Positions 18,061-26,626 of a stretch of DNA of 64,000 bases are shown here, piece by piece (position 1 is the stretch's first letter; every line of letters starts with the position of its first letter). Location: assembly GCF_003596335.1 (NCBI RefSeq), contig NZ_QZCH01000010.1, positions 62,001 through 126,000 on the forward strand. The letters are read 5' to 3'. The notes under the pieces are model-generated. The model was not told where the DNA came from. It did not search any database and was given only the letters and a program-made list of their open reading frames with translations. The DNA comes from Motilimonas pumila. Lineage in GTDB: Bacteria; Pseudomonadota; Gammaproteobacteria; Enterobacterales; CBDFNC01. Position numbers and translations under genes: made by a program.

Positions 18061-18269
18061 AACGCTGCTAAGTGGATCAATCGTTGCGGTATTATCCGCC
18101 TCCCGCTATGAGAAAGCAATAAACCCGCTCACAGCATCTGTCGGTGAGATCCTCGCATCAGTCGTAAGGGCTGAACAAAGCGTGTTCATTATTCAGCCAA
18201 GGTTCAGCATCCTCAGCATAAGCTAAACCAGTTCAATAGTCCTAATGCAAAGAATCACCGAGGCAAATA

Positions 18270-19157
18270 ATGAAAAGACAATTAAGAAATATGGATTTAA
18301 ACCTGTTGACGCTGTTTATTACAGTAATGGAACAGCAAAACGTCTCCAAGGCAGCCAAGCTTCTTAACATGTCGCAACCGGCGATGAGCTTGGGCTTAAA
18401 CAGATTACGAAAAAGGTTTGACGATGAGCTGTTTTATCGCAGCGGTGGCGTCATGCAACCCACCACGTTAGCACAAAGTTTATACCAACCCATCAGCTTA
18501 GCCTTGAACAATATTGGTCAGGTTTTGCCAAGCAACCAAGCATCGCAACCCACCCTTAACTTCAATTTAGCGGTGCCAGCAAAGTTGGCTACCAGCCAAT
18601 GGCAAGGGTGTTTAAACCAATTGGCTAAGCAAGCAGATCATTATCAGCTAAGCATTAATGATAATTTAAACCTTGAAGCGTTAAAGCATAATCGCGTCGA
18701 CTTCATCATTAACAATCACGCGATGGAAGGGGAAGATATCGTCTGTGAAACACTTGCAGAGGACAACTTGATTTTGGTTTACGCCAAAGAGCACCCTAGG
18801 TTTAACGCCATGTCCTCTTTGGATCAGTTATCCGCCGAGCGCTTTGTGCTAGTAGAGGGCGAAACTCTGTTACACAAACAAGACAAGCTAAATGTGGGCT
18901 TGCAAGTGAATAGCTTTGACAGCGCACTGGCACTTGCAGCCGAAACCGACTTGTTAACCATAGTGCCAAAATCTTGCTTTGAAAACAGCCTGTGGCAGCG
19001 CCATCTAAAATGGCACGTTACGCCATTTGGCCAAAAAACCATGCCGTACTTTCTCTCTTGGTTAGAACAGCGTGAACAAGACAAGAGCCACCAATGGCTA
19101 AGACAGTTTATTTTATCGCAGTTCAACCCTAATCCATTATCTGCGGTTTCGGCGTAA
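18270..19157 (+). CDS. LysR-family regulator, LeuO/NodD-like subgroup
   Basis: A 295-residue LysR-type regulator: helix-turn-helix in residues 9-66 (DLNLLTLFITVMEQQNVSKAAKLLNMSQ..), then a substrate-binding-like effector domain. The opening MDLNLL and the short helix pattern resemble LeuO. In enterobacteria leuO lies next to ilvIH; here ilvBN lies about 1.7 kb downstream after two other genes, so a link to branched-chain amino acid control is possible but unproven. GAGG lies 7 bases before the ATG at 18270; an internal ATG at 18291 is the alternative start. Confidence 0.9.
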   Translation: MKRQLRNMDLNLLTLFITVMEQQNVSKAAKLLNMSQPAMSLGLNRLRKRFDDELFYRSGGVMQPTTLAQSLYQPISLALNNIGQVLPSNQASQPTLNFNLAVPAKLATSQWQGCLNQLAKQADHYQLSINDNLNLEALKHNRVDFIINNHAMEGEDIVCETLAEDNLILVYAKEHPRFNAMSSLDQLSAERFVLVEGETLLHKQDKLNVGLQVNSFDSALALAAETDLLTIVPKSCFENSLWQRHLKWHVTPFGQKTMPYFLSWLEQREQDKSHQWLRQFILSQFNPNPLSAVSA

Positions 19158-19172
19158 CGCTAACCTACACAG

Positions 19173-19201
19173 CTGACAATTACGCAAGGCCTTCATATAA
19201 T
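19173..19201 (+). promoter_or_regulatory. Strong predicted sigma-70 promoter of the GNAT gene
   Basis: CTGACA (19173-19178), spacer of exactly 17, TATAAT (19196-19201): 11 of 12 consensus bases. Transcription would start near 19208, about 20 bases before the GTG start. Confidence 0.75.
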
Positions 19202-19228
19202 GGAGTAAACACCCAAAAAGGCCTTGTC

Positions 19229-19786
19229 GTGCAAACACCTATACCGGTTCTTTCTCACCCCGATTGCATTATCACCGTACTCGGGCCTGAGCATGCCCAG
19301 CAAGCTTTGGATTACCAACTAAATAACCGCCACCACCTGGCGCAGTGGGAACCCCAGCGCAGCAGCGCCTATTATCAATTAGCCACTTGGCAAACACTAT
19401 TGCAACAGCAGCAACACTTGTGTGCCTCGCAGCAAGCCTTTCATTTCTCTGCTTTGGATAAGGGCAGCGGCAAAATGGTGGCCAGCATCAATTTTAGCCA
19501 TATCATTCGCGGTGTCTTTCAATCTTGCCACCTAGGTTACTCGATTGACCAAGGCCATCAAGGCCAAGGCTTAATGTCGAGTTTATGCCAAACCACTTTA
19601 GCATTTATGTTTGAGCAGCAGGACTTACATCGCATTATGGCCAGCCACGTAACGGAAAATACCCGCAGCAAACAACTGCTGCTAAAATTAGGTTTTGAGG
19701 CCGAAGGGTTCGCTCGTGACTATCTAAAAGTGGCTGGGCAATGGCGTGACCATTATCTTTATTCGCTTCTCAACCCCGCGCATTGA
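19229..19786 (+). CDS. GNAT-family N-acetyltransferase, RimJ/RimL-like
   Basis: A 185-residue acetyl-CoA-dependent transferase. The acetyl-CoA site is in the central region (GYSIDQGHQGQGLMSSL, residues 98-114, Q/RxxGxG/A-type motif), and the C-terminal HRIMASHVTENTRSKQLLLKLGFEAEGFARDY segment is typical of the RimJ/SpeG-like group that modifies protein N termini or small amines. It starts with GTG at 19229, preceded by AAAAAGG, just after a near-consensus promoter. Probably a single-gene unit; the substrate is unknown. Confidence 0.88.
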   Translation: MQTPIPVLSHPDCIITVLGPEHAQQALDYQLNNRHHLAQWEPQRSSAYYQLATWQTLLQQQQHLCASQQAFHFSALDKGSGKMVASINFSHIIRGVFQSCHLGYSIDQGHQGQGLMSSLCQTTLAFMFEQQDLHRIMASHVTENTRSKQLLLKLGFEAEGFARDYLKVAGQWRDHYLYSLLNPAH

Positions 19787-19862
19787 TCCAGTATTGTTTG
19801 TGACAAGGCTGCTTTAATGCTAATTTGCAAGCTCTTTAGTTGTCAGGTGAATACCCTTTTTT

Positions 19863-20486
19863 ATGTCTAAGAACAAAAAGCCAGTTGTATTTCTTTTCTT
19901 TTTTATCGCGCTATTACTCTTATCAGCCAGCATCATGGGTGAAAATGCTCGTTCAGAACAAACCGCTAAAGATTTTTTCAACGCCATATCTGAAATGGAA
20001 TTTAATCACGCCCAAAGCTACCTGACCGAGCAACAGCAAACGCAGCAAGGGGACTTTAATAGTCTATTTGCCCTTGAAGCAAGCTTACAAGAATTTTACC
20101 AAGTGCCTGTGTTTGCCATGTATCAATTGCATACGAGCCAGCGCTCATTTTGGCTGCCCTATATCAGTCAAGACACCATTCGTATTGACGGTTATTTAGC
20201 AGCCGTCGATCAAAAAGCGAAAGTTAAGACACCTTTTACCTTAGAGCTGATTCGCTATCATGGTAATTGGAAAATTTCGGCGATCGACCTACCCGATAAC
20301 ATTCAGCAGCAATTTCAGCACTATCAGACCAAAGTGGCGCAAAGCCAATACATGGACGTCAACAGTCAAGGCTTAACGCTACAAGACAATCAAATTCCAT
20401 TTAACGAGTTGAGCTTAATTGAACGCAAAATATTGCAGTTTAATCTCAACAGTGCCCTCGAAAAACTGGCTAACGCCAGTAACTAG
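19863..20486 (+). CDS. Membrane-anchored protein of unknown function
   Basis: A 207-residue protein with a basic start and one N-terminal hydrophobic segment (residues 8-25), probably an uncleaved anchor, and a mainly polar domain outside the membrane. The domain has a pattern like small lumazine-type/NTF2-like folds (a helix with FFNAISEMEFNHAQSYL, then a strand region RYHGNWKISAIDLP), which is only a visual impression. The ribosome binding site is weak. It lies between the GNAT gene and the ilv leader on the same strand. I do not recognise a family. Confidence 0.7.
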   Translation: MSKNKKPVVFLFFFIALLLLSASIMGENARSEQTAKDFFNAISEMEFNHAQSYLTEQQQTQQGDFNSLFALEASLQEFYQVPVFAMYQLHTSQRSFWLPYISQDTIRIDGYLAAVDQKAKVKTPFTLELIRYHGNWKISAIDLPDNIQQQFQHYQTKVAQSQYMDVNSQGLTLQDNQIPFNELSLIERKILQFNLNSALEKLANASN

Positions 20487-20746
20487 GCTCGTGATAAATG
20501 CGCGAGCTCACACTCTCGCGGGCTGTATAAAATAACCAAAATACTCCGGTTATCCTAGCTTTAACATTACTTCACTCTACGTTAAGCAGTGTTAGCAAAA
20601 TATTCTGCCAACCTGATTAAAAAACCCGGCACGCCAATAGTGAAAAGTAGCAGTCGTAGGCTCGATTCATCATCAGTAAGCGGTTACCAGATTTGCCCTA
20701 GGCGAGAGGATTTGGTATTTTCTAGCCAACTATAAAAGGAATTCAG

Positions 20747-20836
20747 ATGCACCAAGCTATCGCTAATACTCTAATCAACACTCTAGTACGCGTCGTCAAA
20801 GTCGTGGTACTAGTCGTGGTTAGGTCTTTGCCGTAG
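20747..20836 (+). CDS. ivbL: Valine/leucine-rich leader peptide of ilvBN (IvbL-like)
   Basis: A 29-codon frame with AAAGGA six bases upstream of its ATG. It encodes 9 Val, 4 Leu and 2 Ile, concentrated in codons 13-25 (LVRVVKVVVLVVV). It ends 14 bases before a strong terminator hairpin that precedes ilvB. This is the layout of the E. coli ivbL-ilvBN attenuator: slow translation of the Val/Leu codons when charged tRNA is scarce should prevent terminator formation. A possible promoter is TTGCCC (20693-20698), 17 bases, TATTTT (20716-20721). Confidence 0.88.
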   Translation: MHQAIANTLINTLVRVVKVVVLVVVRSLP

Positions 20837-20849
20837 CGGGTTGCAGAAT

Positions 20850-20889
20850 AAAAAAACCCCCTTCGGCATAAGCCCAAGGGGGTTTTTTT
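20850..20889 (+). terminator. Transcription attenuator of ilvBN
   Basis: A-run, stem CCCCCTT (20857-20863) with AAGGGGG (20876-20882), an inner GGC/GCC pairing in the loop, then seven T. It lies between the leader peptide stop and ilvB, the usual attenuator position. Confidence 0.93.
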
Positions 20890-20927
20890 ATGCCGTTTTA
20901 AAATTCACTGGAACAAAAGAGGCAACT

Positions 20928-22592
20928 ATGCAAATCAGTGGAGCACAACTTGTTATCAAATTATTAGAGCGCCAAGGCATAGAGCAAATTGCAGGCTTGC
21001 CTGGTGGCGCAGCCTTACCCCTGTATGACGCCCTGCCGGGGAGTAACATTAAGCACGTGCTAACCCGTCATGAACAAGGTGCCGGCTTTATTGCTGAAGG
21101 CATGGCGCGAGTCACTGGTCAAGCCGCGGTATGTTTTGCCAGCTCAGGGCCTGGCGCAACTAACCTAGTGACTGCCATCGCCGACGCCCACCTCGACTCA
21201 ATTCCCGTGGTAGCGATTACAGGCCAAGTACCCAGTAGCATGCTGGGCACCGATGCATTCCAAGAAATTGATACCTTTGGTTTAATGGTGCCGATTACCA
21301 AGCACAACTGGTTAGTGCGTTCAGCGGAAGAACTGTTAGAAGTAATACCTGCGGCCTTTCGGATTGCCACTTCTGGTCGTCCTGGCCCGGTGGCTATTGA
21401 TATTCCAAAAGACGTGCAAAACCAAATTATTGAGATAGACGAGTTTCCAGAGCCAGGTAAGGCGATGCCTAAACCGCAGCCAACGCTCGCTGATATTGAA
21501 CAAATGAAAGCCATGATCAAGGACGCCCAACGCCCTATGTTGATGGTAGGCGCCGGCATCATTCAATCAGGCAGTAGTGAACAGGTCGTCGCCTTAGCAG
21601 AAAAACTCGGAATTCCGGCTGTTTCTACCTTTTTAGGTTTAAGCATTTTCCCTCACGGTCATCCACTGCACATGGGCATGCTGGGAATGCATGGCTCGAA
21701 AGGCAGCAATATCGCGCTCGAAGAGTGTGACTTATTAATTGGCGCAGGCGTTCGCTTTGATGATCGCGCCACGGGTAAAATCAGTGAATTCTGCCCGCAA
21801 GCCAAAGTGCTGCATATAGATATCGACCGCAGTGAATTAGGCAAATTAAAAACGCCTACGCTCGCCATCAACGCTGACGTCGGCCCTTGTATTAAAAGCC
21901 TGTTAGACAGCTGTGAGCCAAACCCAAGAACGGAGTGGGTTGAGCGGATTAAGTGGCTAAACGAGCATCATGGGATCATGGTACCGAGTGAAGATAACTT
22001 GTTTAACCCTTATGGTTTATTGAAACAGGTTGCCAGCATTGCCGGCGATAACACCACGGTACAAACCGATGTAGGCCAACACCAGATGTGGACCGCGCAA
22101 GTATACCCATTTGTACGCCCACGCCAGTGGAGCAGTTCAGGCGGCTTAGGCACCATGGGCTATGGTTTACCAGCGGCGATTGGTGCGGCCTTAGCACAAC
22201 CAGAATACATGGCCATTTGTATCAGTGGTGATGGCAGTATCATGATGAATATTCAGGAATTAGATACAGCGGTAGAGCATAACCTGAACGTGAAAGTTAT
22301 CGTGCTTAACAATGCCCACCTTGGCTTAGTACGCCAACAACAAGCTTTGTTCTATAAAGAAAACTTCTCGCAAATCAATAATAAGCGTACCGCAGATTTT
22401 GCACTCGTCGCACAAGGTATGGGCGCATCTGGGTTTGACTTAGGCAAAGCCGACGATCCACAAGCGATGCTAACCGAAGCATTAAGCACGCCTGGGCCGG
22501 TGCTAATTAATGTACCGATTTCTGAAGAAGAAATGGTATTCCCTATGGTTCCGCCAGGCGCCGCAAACAAAGACTTAATCGAGGAACGTTAA
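20928..22592 (+). CDS. ilvB: Acetolactate synthase large subunit (IlvB type)
   Basis: TPP/FAD enzyme that makes acetolactate or acetohydroxybutyrate, the first common step of valine, leucine and isoleucine synthesis. The 554-residue protein has the catalytic Glu49 in RHEQGAGF, the [13 protein letters not shown] region typical of IlvB, and the TPP motif ISGDGS...LNN near residues 425-455. The true start is the ATG at 20928 with AGAGG upstream; the longer frame to 20841 lies inside the attenuator hairpin. ilvN follows after 2 bases. Confidence 0.96.
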   Translation: MQISGAQLVIKLLERQGIEQIAGLPGGAALPLYDALPGSNIKHVLTRHEQGAGFIAEGMARVTGQAAVCFASSGPGATNLVTAIADAHLDSIPVVAITGQVPSSMLGTDAFQEIDTFGLMVPITKHNWLVRSAEELLEVIPAAFRIATSGRPGPVAIDIPKDVQNQIIEIDEFPEPGKAMPKPQPTLADIEQMKAMIKDAQRPMLMVGAGIIQSGSSEQVVALAEKLGIPAVSTFLGLSIFPHGHPLHMGMLGMHGSKGSNIALEECDLLIGAGVRFDDRATGKISEFCPQAKVLHIDIDRSELGKLKTPTLAINADVGPCIKSLLDSCEPNPRTEWVERIKWLNEHHGIMVPSEDNLFNPYGLLKQVASIAGDNTTVQTDVGQHQMWTAQVYPFVRPRQWSSSGGLGTMGYGLPAAIGAALAQPEYMAICISGDGSIMMNIQELDTAVEHNLNVKVIVLNNAHLGLVRQQQALFYKENFSQINNKRTADFALVAQGMGASGFDLGKADDPQAMLTEALSTPGPVLINVPISEEEMVFPMVPPGAANKDLIEER

Positions 22593-22594
22593 TC

Positions 22595-22882
22595 ATGAGT
22601 CAATTAAACAGTCGCGCAGTATTAGAGCTTACGGTGAATAACCACCCAGGTGTAATGTCTCACGTTTGTGGCATGTTTGCCCGCCGCGCATTTAACGTTG
22701 AAGGGATCCTTTGTCTGCCGATGCAAGATAAGCAACGCAGTAAGATTTGGCTGCTGGTGGATGATGATCAACGCCTTGAACAAATCACCCAACAAACGTT
22801 AAAGCTCGAGGACGTTTTAGCCGTTGAGCAATACGGCGCTGAACACCCTGTGTTTGATCGCCTAAACGCTTTTGTTGAGTAA
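22595..22882 (+). CDS. ilvN: Acetolactate synthase small regulatory subunit (IlvN type)
   Basis: A 95-residue single ACT-domain protein, the length of E. coli IlvN (96) and shorter than IlvH. The ACT signature [30 protein letters not shown] fills residues 9-38 and carries the valine feedback site in this family. It starts 2 bases after the ilvB stop, and its ribosome binding site (GAGGAACG) lies in the ilvB end, so the two subunits are coupled. Confidence 0.94.
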   Translation: MSQLNSRAVLELTVNNHPGVMSHVCGMFARRAFNVEGILCLPMQDKQRSKIWLLVDDDQRLEQITQQTLKLEDVLAVEQYGAEHPVFDRLNAFVE

Positions 22883-22893
22883 TCACAATTACC

Positions 22894-22922
22894 AGCCGCT
22901 TTAAGTCTTTCTTAAAGCGGCT
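22894..22922. terminator. Shared hairpin at the convergent ilvN/nrdG ends
   Basis: Perfect 12-base stem AGCCGCTTTAAG/CTTAAAGCGGCT with a TCTTT loop. The nrdG stop codon (22903-22901) lies inside it. There is no long T run, so termination efficiency is uncertain. Confidence 0.6.
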
Positions 22923-23380
22923 AAATCATGAATCACTTGATTGCTACTGCCGCGCCATTGCAAAGAAAGGTCTTTCTTTTCTAGCTCAAACTTACCGTCA
23001 ATCAACACGTCAATATAAGGCAATAAATCCCGTTGCTGCTGACTTAACTCCGCCAAGGTATAACCTGTCCAACACCACACATCCTTGTTTTCTGTATGAT
23101 GTTTTACCGCTTGAAGCAGAGCCAAGACCGCGTCGAGGTTATTAGGATGCAGAGGGTCACCACCTGATAACGACAAGCCACGACGCTTAATTCGGCTGTC
23201 ATTCAAATCAGCAATTATTAGCGCCACCATGGCATCATTAAAATCATGGCCGGCGTCACAAGACCACGTCTTTTGGTTATAACAGCCCTTACATTGATGC
23301 TCACACCCTGAAACAAACAGGGTGCAGCGAGTGCCGGGGCCATTCACGACATCAACGGGGTAATATTGTTGATATTTCAT
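22901..23380 (-). CDS. nrdG: Anaerobic ribonucleotide reductase activating enzyme
   Basis: Radical-SAM enzyme that generates the glycyl radical on NrdD. The 159-residue protein has the 4Fe-4S/SAM motif C26xxxC30xxC33 in SGCEHQCKGCYN and the GG-D motif SLSGGDPL. It lies 7 bases downstream of the nrdD stop on the same strand and is made only with NrdD. Length and gene order are those of other gammaproteobacteria. Confidence 0.95.
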   Translation of the reverse strand: MKYQQYYPVDVVNGPGTRCTLFVSGCEHQCKGCYNQKTWSCDAGHDFNDAMVALIIADLNDSRIKRRGLSLSGGDPLHPNNLDAVLALLQAVKHHTENKDVWCWTGYTLAELSQQQRDLLPYIDVLIDGKFELEKKDLSLQWRGSSNQVIHDLAALRKT

Positions 23381-23387
23381 AGGTTCC

Positions 23388-25508
23388 CTACAAGTGCTTC
23401 ACGCGGCGGATCACTTCTGCTTGTTTGCCATCGTTAAACGGTCTTGCGTCGGGACTGCCTAAGTAGCCACATACGCGGCGAGTAACAGACACTCGGGATG
23501 GCTCATGATTACCACAACTCGGGCAAGTAAACCCCTTGCTAGTACAGCTAAACTCACCGCTAAAGCCACAGTCATAACACTCATCAATTGGCGTGTTAGT
23601 GCCGTAATAAGGCACTCGGTCGTAAGCGTAATCCCACACATTTTCCAACGCTTCTAAGTTATGCTGCATATTGGGGTATTCGCCATAGCAAATAAAACCG
23701 CCGTTGCTGATCGCCGGATAAGCCATTTCAAAGTCAAGCTTATCAAATGGATTCACTTGCTTTTGCACGTCTAAATGAAAACTATTAGTGTAATAGCCTT
23801 TATCTGTCACGCCTTCTAACACGCCAAATTGTTTGGTATCTAACTTGCAAAAGCGGCTACACAAGTTTTCACTTGGGGTACTGTATAAGCTAAAACCATA
23901 ACCTGACTCTCGTTTCCATTGCTCTGTGGCTGCGCGCAAGGTTTGCACTATGTTAAGTGCTTTCTGGCGCAGTTCAGCATCATCATAAATGTGCTGCGAA
24001 CCACCGTACAGCGCTTGCACTGTTTCGTGTAGGCCAATGTAACCCAGGGAAATAGAGGCGCGGCCATTCTTGAAGATCTCGCTGACGTTTTCGTCGGCTT
24101 GTAGCCTCACGCCGCAAGCCCCTTCCATGTATAAAATAGGAGCAACACGCGCTTTCACACCGTCAAGGCGCTCTATGCGTGTATCCAAAGCGCGCTTAGC
24201 CACGCTTAAACGTTGATCCAATAAGCGGTAGAATGTTTGTTCACAACCTTTGGCTTGAATCGCAATCCGCGGTAGGTTCAAGCTCACAACGCCTAAGTTA
24301 TTACGGCCATCGTGTATCAGCTCGCCATTTTCTTGGTAATCACCTAAGAAGCTGCGACAGCCCATCGGGGTTTTAAACGAACCTGTTACCTCAACAATTT
24401 GCTCATAGTTCAAGATATCCGGGTACATGCGCTTAGAGGCAGACTCTAACGCTAACTGCTTAATGTCATAATTAGGATCATCCACTTGCTGGTTCAGGCC
24501 TTTTTTAATGGCAAACACCAACTTGGGGAAAATGGCTGTTTTCTTATTTTTACCGAGACCGGCGATACGGTTTTTCAAAATAGACTGCTGAATCAAACGC
24601 GCAGCCCAGCTCGTACCTAAACCAAAGCCAAAAGTGACAAAAGGCGTTTGGCCATTTGCGGTATGCAACGTATTAACTTCGTATTCAAGTGACTGAAACG
24701 CGTCATAACACTCTTTTTCAGTGCGACTAATGGCAAAAGCTTCCGCTTCAGGGATCTGCCATTCTTGCGCCAAGGCTTGGTTTTTCTCAAAACTGGCTTC
24801 CACGTAAGGCGCTAATACTTCGTCGATACGGTTAATCGTAGTACCACCGTAAATGTGGCTGGCAACTTGGGCAATAATCTGCGCCGTTACCGCCGTTGCC
24901 GTAGCAATCGACTTCGGCGTTTCAATCTCCGCATTTCCCATTTTAAAACCGTGCGTCAACATGCCTTTGAGGTCAATCAGCATGCAGTTAAACATAGGAA
25001 AGAAAGGCGCGTAGTCTAAGTCGTGGTAATGAATGTCACCACATTTATGCGCATTAACTATGTCTTTTGGCAGCATATGCGAGGTGGCATAATGCTTGGC
25101 GACAATGCCGGCGAGCAAATCACGCTGAGTCGGAATAACTTTACTGTCTTTGTTCGCATTTTCGTTCAATAACGAGGCGTCGCTTTGCTCCACTAAGCCA
25201 CGAATTTCAGTCGCCAAGCGACTTTTGCGTTCACGTACCGTGTCACGGTCGTGGCGATATTCAATATAGTGGCGCGCCACCTCTTTGAAGTCACTGACCA
25301 TTAAGGTGTCTTCCACGGCTTGCTGCAGCTCATGAATATCTACTTCATAGCGAGATTGTATTTGCTCAGATACCTGCAACGCAATGTGATGCGCATACTG
25401 AGGATCAGGTTGGGTCACATTTTCCATCGCGGATAATACAGCGGACTCAATACGTTGCATATCAAACGGCACGCGCGCACCATCACGCTTAATAACCACA
25501 GGTTTCAC
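23388..25508 (-). CDS. nrdD: Anaerobic ribonucleoside-triphosphate reductase
   Basis: Class III ribonucleotide reductase; makes dNTPs without oxygen. The 706-residue protein has an N-terminal ATP-cone (residues 1-100), the catalytic barrel, a C-terminal zinc site (CYDCGF...CPSCGN) and the radical Gly681 in RVCGYLG, the same number as in E. coli. That match supports the GTG start at 25508, which has GGAG 8 bases upstream; the frame's extension to 25610 runs through the promoter elements. Upstream lie a perfect FNR box and two NrdR boxes. Confidence 0.95.
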   Translation of the reverse strand: MKPVVIKRDGARVPFDMQRIESAVLSAMENVTQPDPQYAHHIALQVSEQIQSRYEVDIHELQQAVEDTLMVSDFKEVARHYIEYRHDRDTVRERKSRLATEIRGLVEQSDASLLNENANKDSKVIPTQRDLLAGIVAKHYATSHMLPKDIVNAHKCGDIHYHDLDYAPFFPMFNCMLIDLKGMLTHGFKMGNAEIETPKSIATATAVTAQIIAQVASHIYGGTTINRIDEVLAPYVEASFEKNQALAQEWQIPEAEAFAISRTEKECYDAFQSLEYEVNTLHTANGQTPFVTFGFGLGTSWAARLIQQSILKNRIAGLGKNKKTAIFPKLVFAIKKGLNQQVDDPNYDIKQLALESASKRMYPDILNYEQIVEVTGSFKTPMGCRSFLGDYQENGELIHDGRNNLGVVSLNLPRIAIQAKGCEQTFYRLLDQRLSVAKRALDTRIERLDGVKARVAPILYMEGACGVRLQADENVSEIFKNGRASISLGYIGLHETVQALYGGSQHIYDDAELRQKALNIVQTLRAATEQWKRESGYGFSLYSTPSENLCSRFCKLDTKQFGVLEGVTDKGYYTNSFHLDVQKQVNPFDKLDFEMAYPAISNGGFICYGEYPNMQHNLEALENVWDYAYDRVPYYGTNTPIDECYDCGFSGEFSCTSKGFTCPSCGNHEPSRVSVTRRVCGYLGSPDARPFNDGKQAEVIRRVKHL

Positions 25509-25543
25509 AAGCCAGTCTCCAAGAATCAAAATAATGTGTCGCA

Positions 25544-25559
25544 CCACTAAATATAGACG
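25544..25559 (-). promoter_or_regulatory. NrdR box 2 upstream of nrdD
   Basis: CCACTAAATATAGACG matches the NrdR consensus ACACwATATATwGTGT at 11 of 16 positions, including the central core. It lies exactly 31 bases (three helical turns) from box 1, the spacing expected for paired NrdR boxes. Confidence 0.7.
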
Positions 25560-25574
25560 ACAAAAGAAATTAAA

Positions 25575-25590
25575 ACACAATATGTGGTGT
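25575..25590 (-). promoter_or_regulatory. NrdR box 1 upstream of nrdD
   Basis: ACACAATATGTGGTGT matches 14 of 16 bases of the NrdR consensus. It overlaps the predicted -10 region (TAATAC, 25593-25588 on the minus strand), so bound NrdR would block transcription when dATP is plentiful. Confidence 0.85.
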
Positions 25591-25618
25591 ATTAGGCGAG
25601 AAAAAAGCATTTTGAGCT

Positions 25619-25632
25619 TTGATCCAGATCAA
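25619..25632 (-). promoter_or_regulatory. FNR box of the nrdDG promoter
   Basis: TTGATCCAGATCAA is a perfect match to the FNR consensus TTGATnnnnATCAA. Its centre is about 42-45 bases upstream of the start site implied by TAATAC (25593-25588), the class II activator position. It predicts induction without oxygen. Confidence 0.88.
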
Positions 25633-25758
25633 GCAAAAATGTCGGCTTAGGGCTATCTGATTAGAGAATATTCAAATTGCGAGCGGGATTAAATTTGAGA
25701 ATTTTTTTGCTTTTTAAACTTGCAAAATTGACACTTCAGAACATGTCTGGGATGGCTC

Positions 25759-25785
25759 AAAAGCAAGCTTTTTTTGCTTGCTTTG
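25759..25785 (-). terminator. Hairpin downstream of the YciU-type gene
   Basis: Nine-base stem AAAGCAAGC/GCTTGCTTT around a seven-base T (or A) loop, 35 bases past the gene's stop. Only a short T run follows on the minus strand, so this is a moderate terminator candidate. Confidence 0.45.
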
Positions 25786-25818
25786 ACTCAATTTAAGGTC
25801 ATTAAATACGGTGGAAAG

Positions 25819-26142
25819 TTAAGCTTCTTTCCACAGAATATGACAAAACTTTTGCTCTTTATCATTGCTCAATAATAAGCGAGCATAGACATCCGTTAAA
25901 GCGTCATCTTCGTCAACTAAGCCGATAACCACTTCGGTATACTCCCCTTCATCGACTTCAAAGCCCACTTGCTCATCCCAATCAAAACCCATGGCAACAA
26001 TGTCAGCTGCGCCACGCTCTTCAAATTGGGCCGCCAGTAGCATCATGTCTGCTGGTTCAAGGTTATCTTGTGCTAACTCAAGAAAGATATCGTAAGCTGC
26101 ATCAATCAGCTCATCGGGGGTAAAGTGGTTTGATTTCGTCAT
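25819..26142 (-). CDS. yciU: YciU/HI1450 family putative dsDNA-mimic protein (DUF440)
   Basis: A 107-residue very acidic cytoplasmic protein, close in length and pattern to E. coli YciU and H. influenzae HI1450 (LIDAAYDIFLELAQDNLEPAD at the start, EVVIGLVDEDD, ARLLLSNDKEQKFCHILWKE at the end). HI1450 has a surface charge pattern resembling double-stranded DNA and was proposed to bind nucleoid proteins such as HU; the role in cells is not settled. It stands alone on the minus strand. Confidence 0.92.
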   Translation of the reverse strand: MTKSNHFTPDELIDAAYDIFLELAQDNLEPADMMLLAAQFEERGAADIVAMGFDWDEQVGFEVDEGEYTEVVIGLVDEDDALTDVYARLLLSNDKEQKFCHILWKEA

Positions 26143-26367
26143 TGTCTGTTACCTTATTCAACTCTTGCGCTAGGATGCCAAAAGAAAAACAGCAGGCATA
26201 GAAAAAAATTTTTTATTTCGTATCGGGCTGTATCGCCCTTGAATAAAAGGCTGGCTAAGATTTGTAAAATCACTTAGCTGCGGTTTGATCTTTAAGCGCC
26301 AAATCCAAGATTGGCAGATATAAAATCTTACCTATAATTAGGACTCAAGTCGCCTGAGGAGGTTCCA

Positions 26368-26553
26368 ATGATAGGCAAAGTCGCAGCATATATGCCAACG
26401 GGAAGACAGCCCCAACACGCTGGAATTATTACATTTTTTAATAAAAAAACCGATGAAGTTACCATTCGAGACTTCGACGGAAGTTATTGGAACGGCTGGT
26501 TTTATCAAGTTCAACTGGTGCAATCAGAGCAACCTGAAACCTTAACCTCCTAA
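26368..26553 (+). CDS. Small conserved-looking protein, unknown function
   Basis: A 61-residue protein preceded by GAGGAGG 7 bases before its ATG, the strongest ribosome binding site in this part of the window, so it is very likely translated. The sequence has a beta-rich look (GKVAAYMP, AGIITFFNKKTDEVTIRDFDGSYW) reminiscent of small OB or SH3-like folds and cold-shock proteins, but RNP motifs are not evident. No family recognised. The DsbA-like gene follows after 73 bases. Confidence 0.65.
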   Translation: MIGKVAAYMPTGRQPQHAGIITFFNKKTDEVTIRDFDGSYWNGWFYQVQLVQSEQPETLTS

Positions 26554-26626
26554 TCAGCGCTGGCCTCTCTTTACTCCCGTGCTGGCTTTGATATGCTAAG
26601 GTTTACTTTTCTCAAAGCCAGACATT

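Noticed and set aside
20841..20927. N-terminal extension of ilvB
   Set aside because: It runs through the attenuator hairpin and adds no family sequence; ATG at 20928 has the proper ribosome binding site.
25509..25610. N-terminal extension of nrdD by 34 codons
   Set aside because: It overlaps both NrdR boxes, and the GTG at 25508 reproduces the E. coli numbering of the radical glycine.
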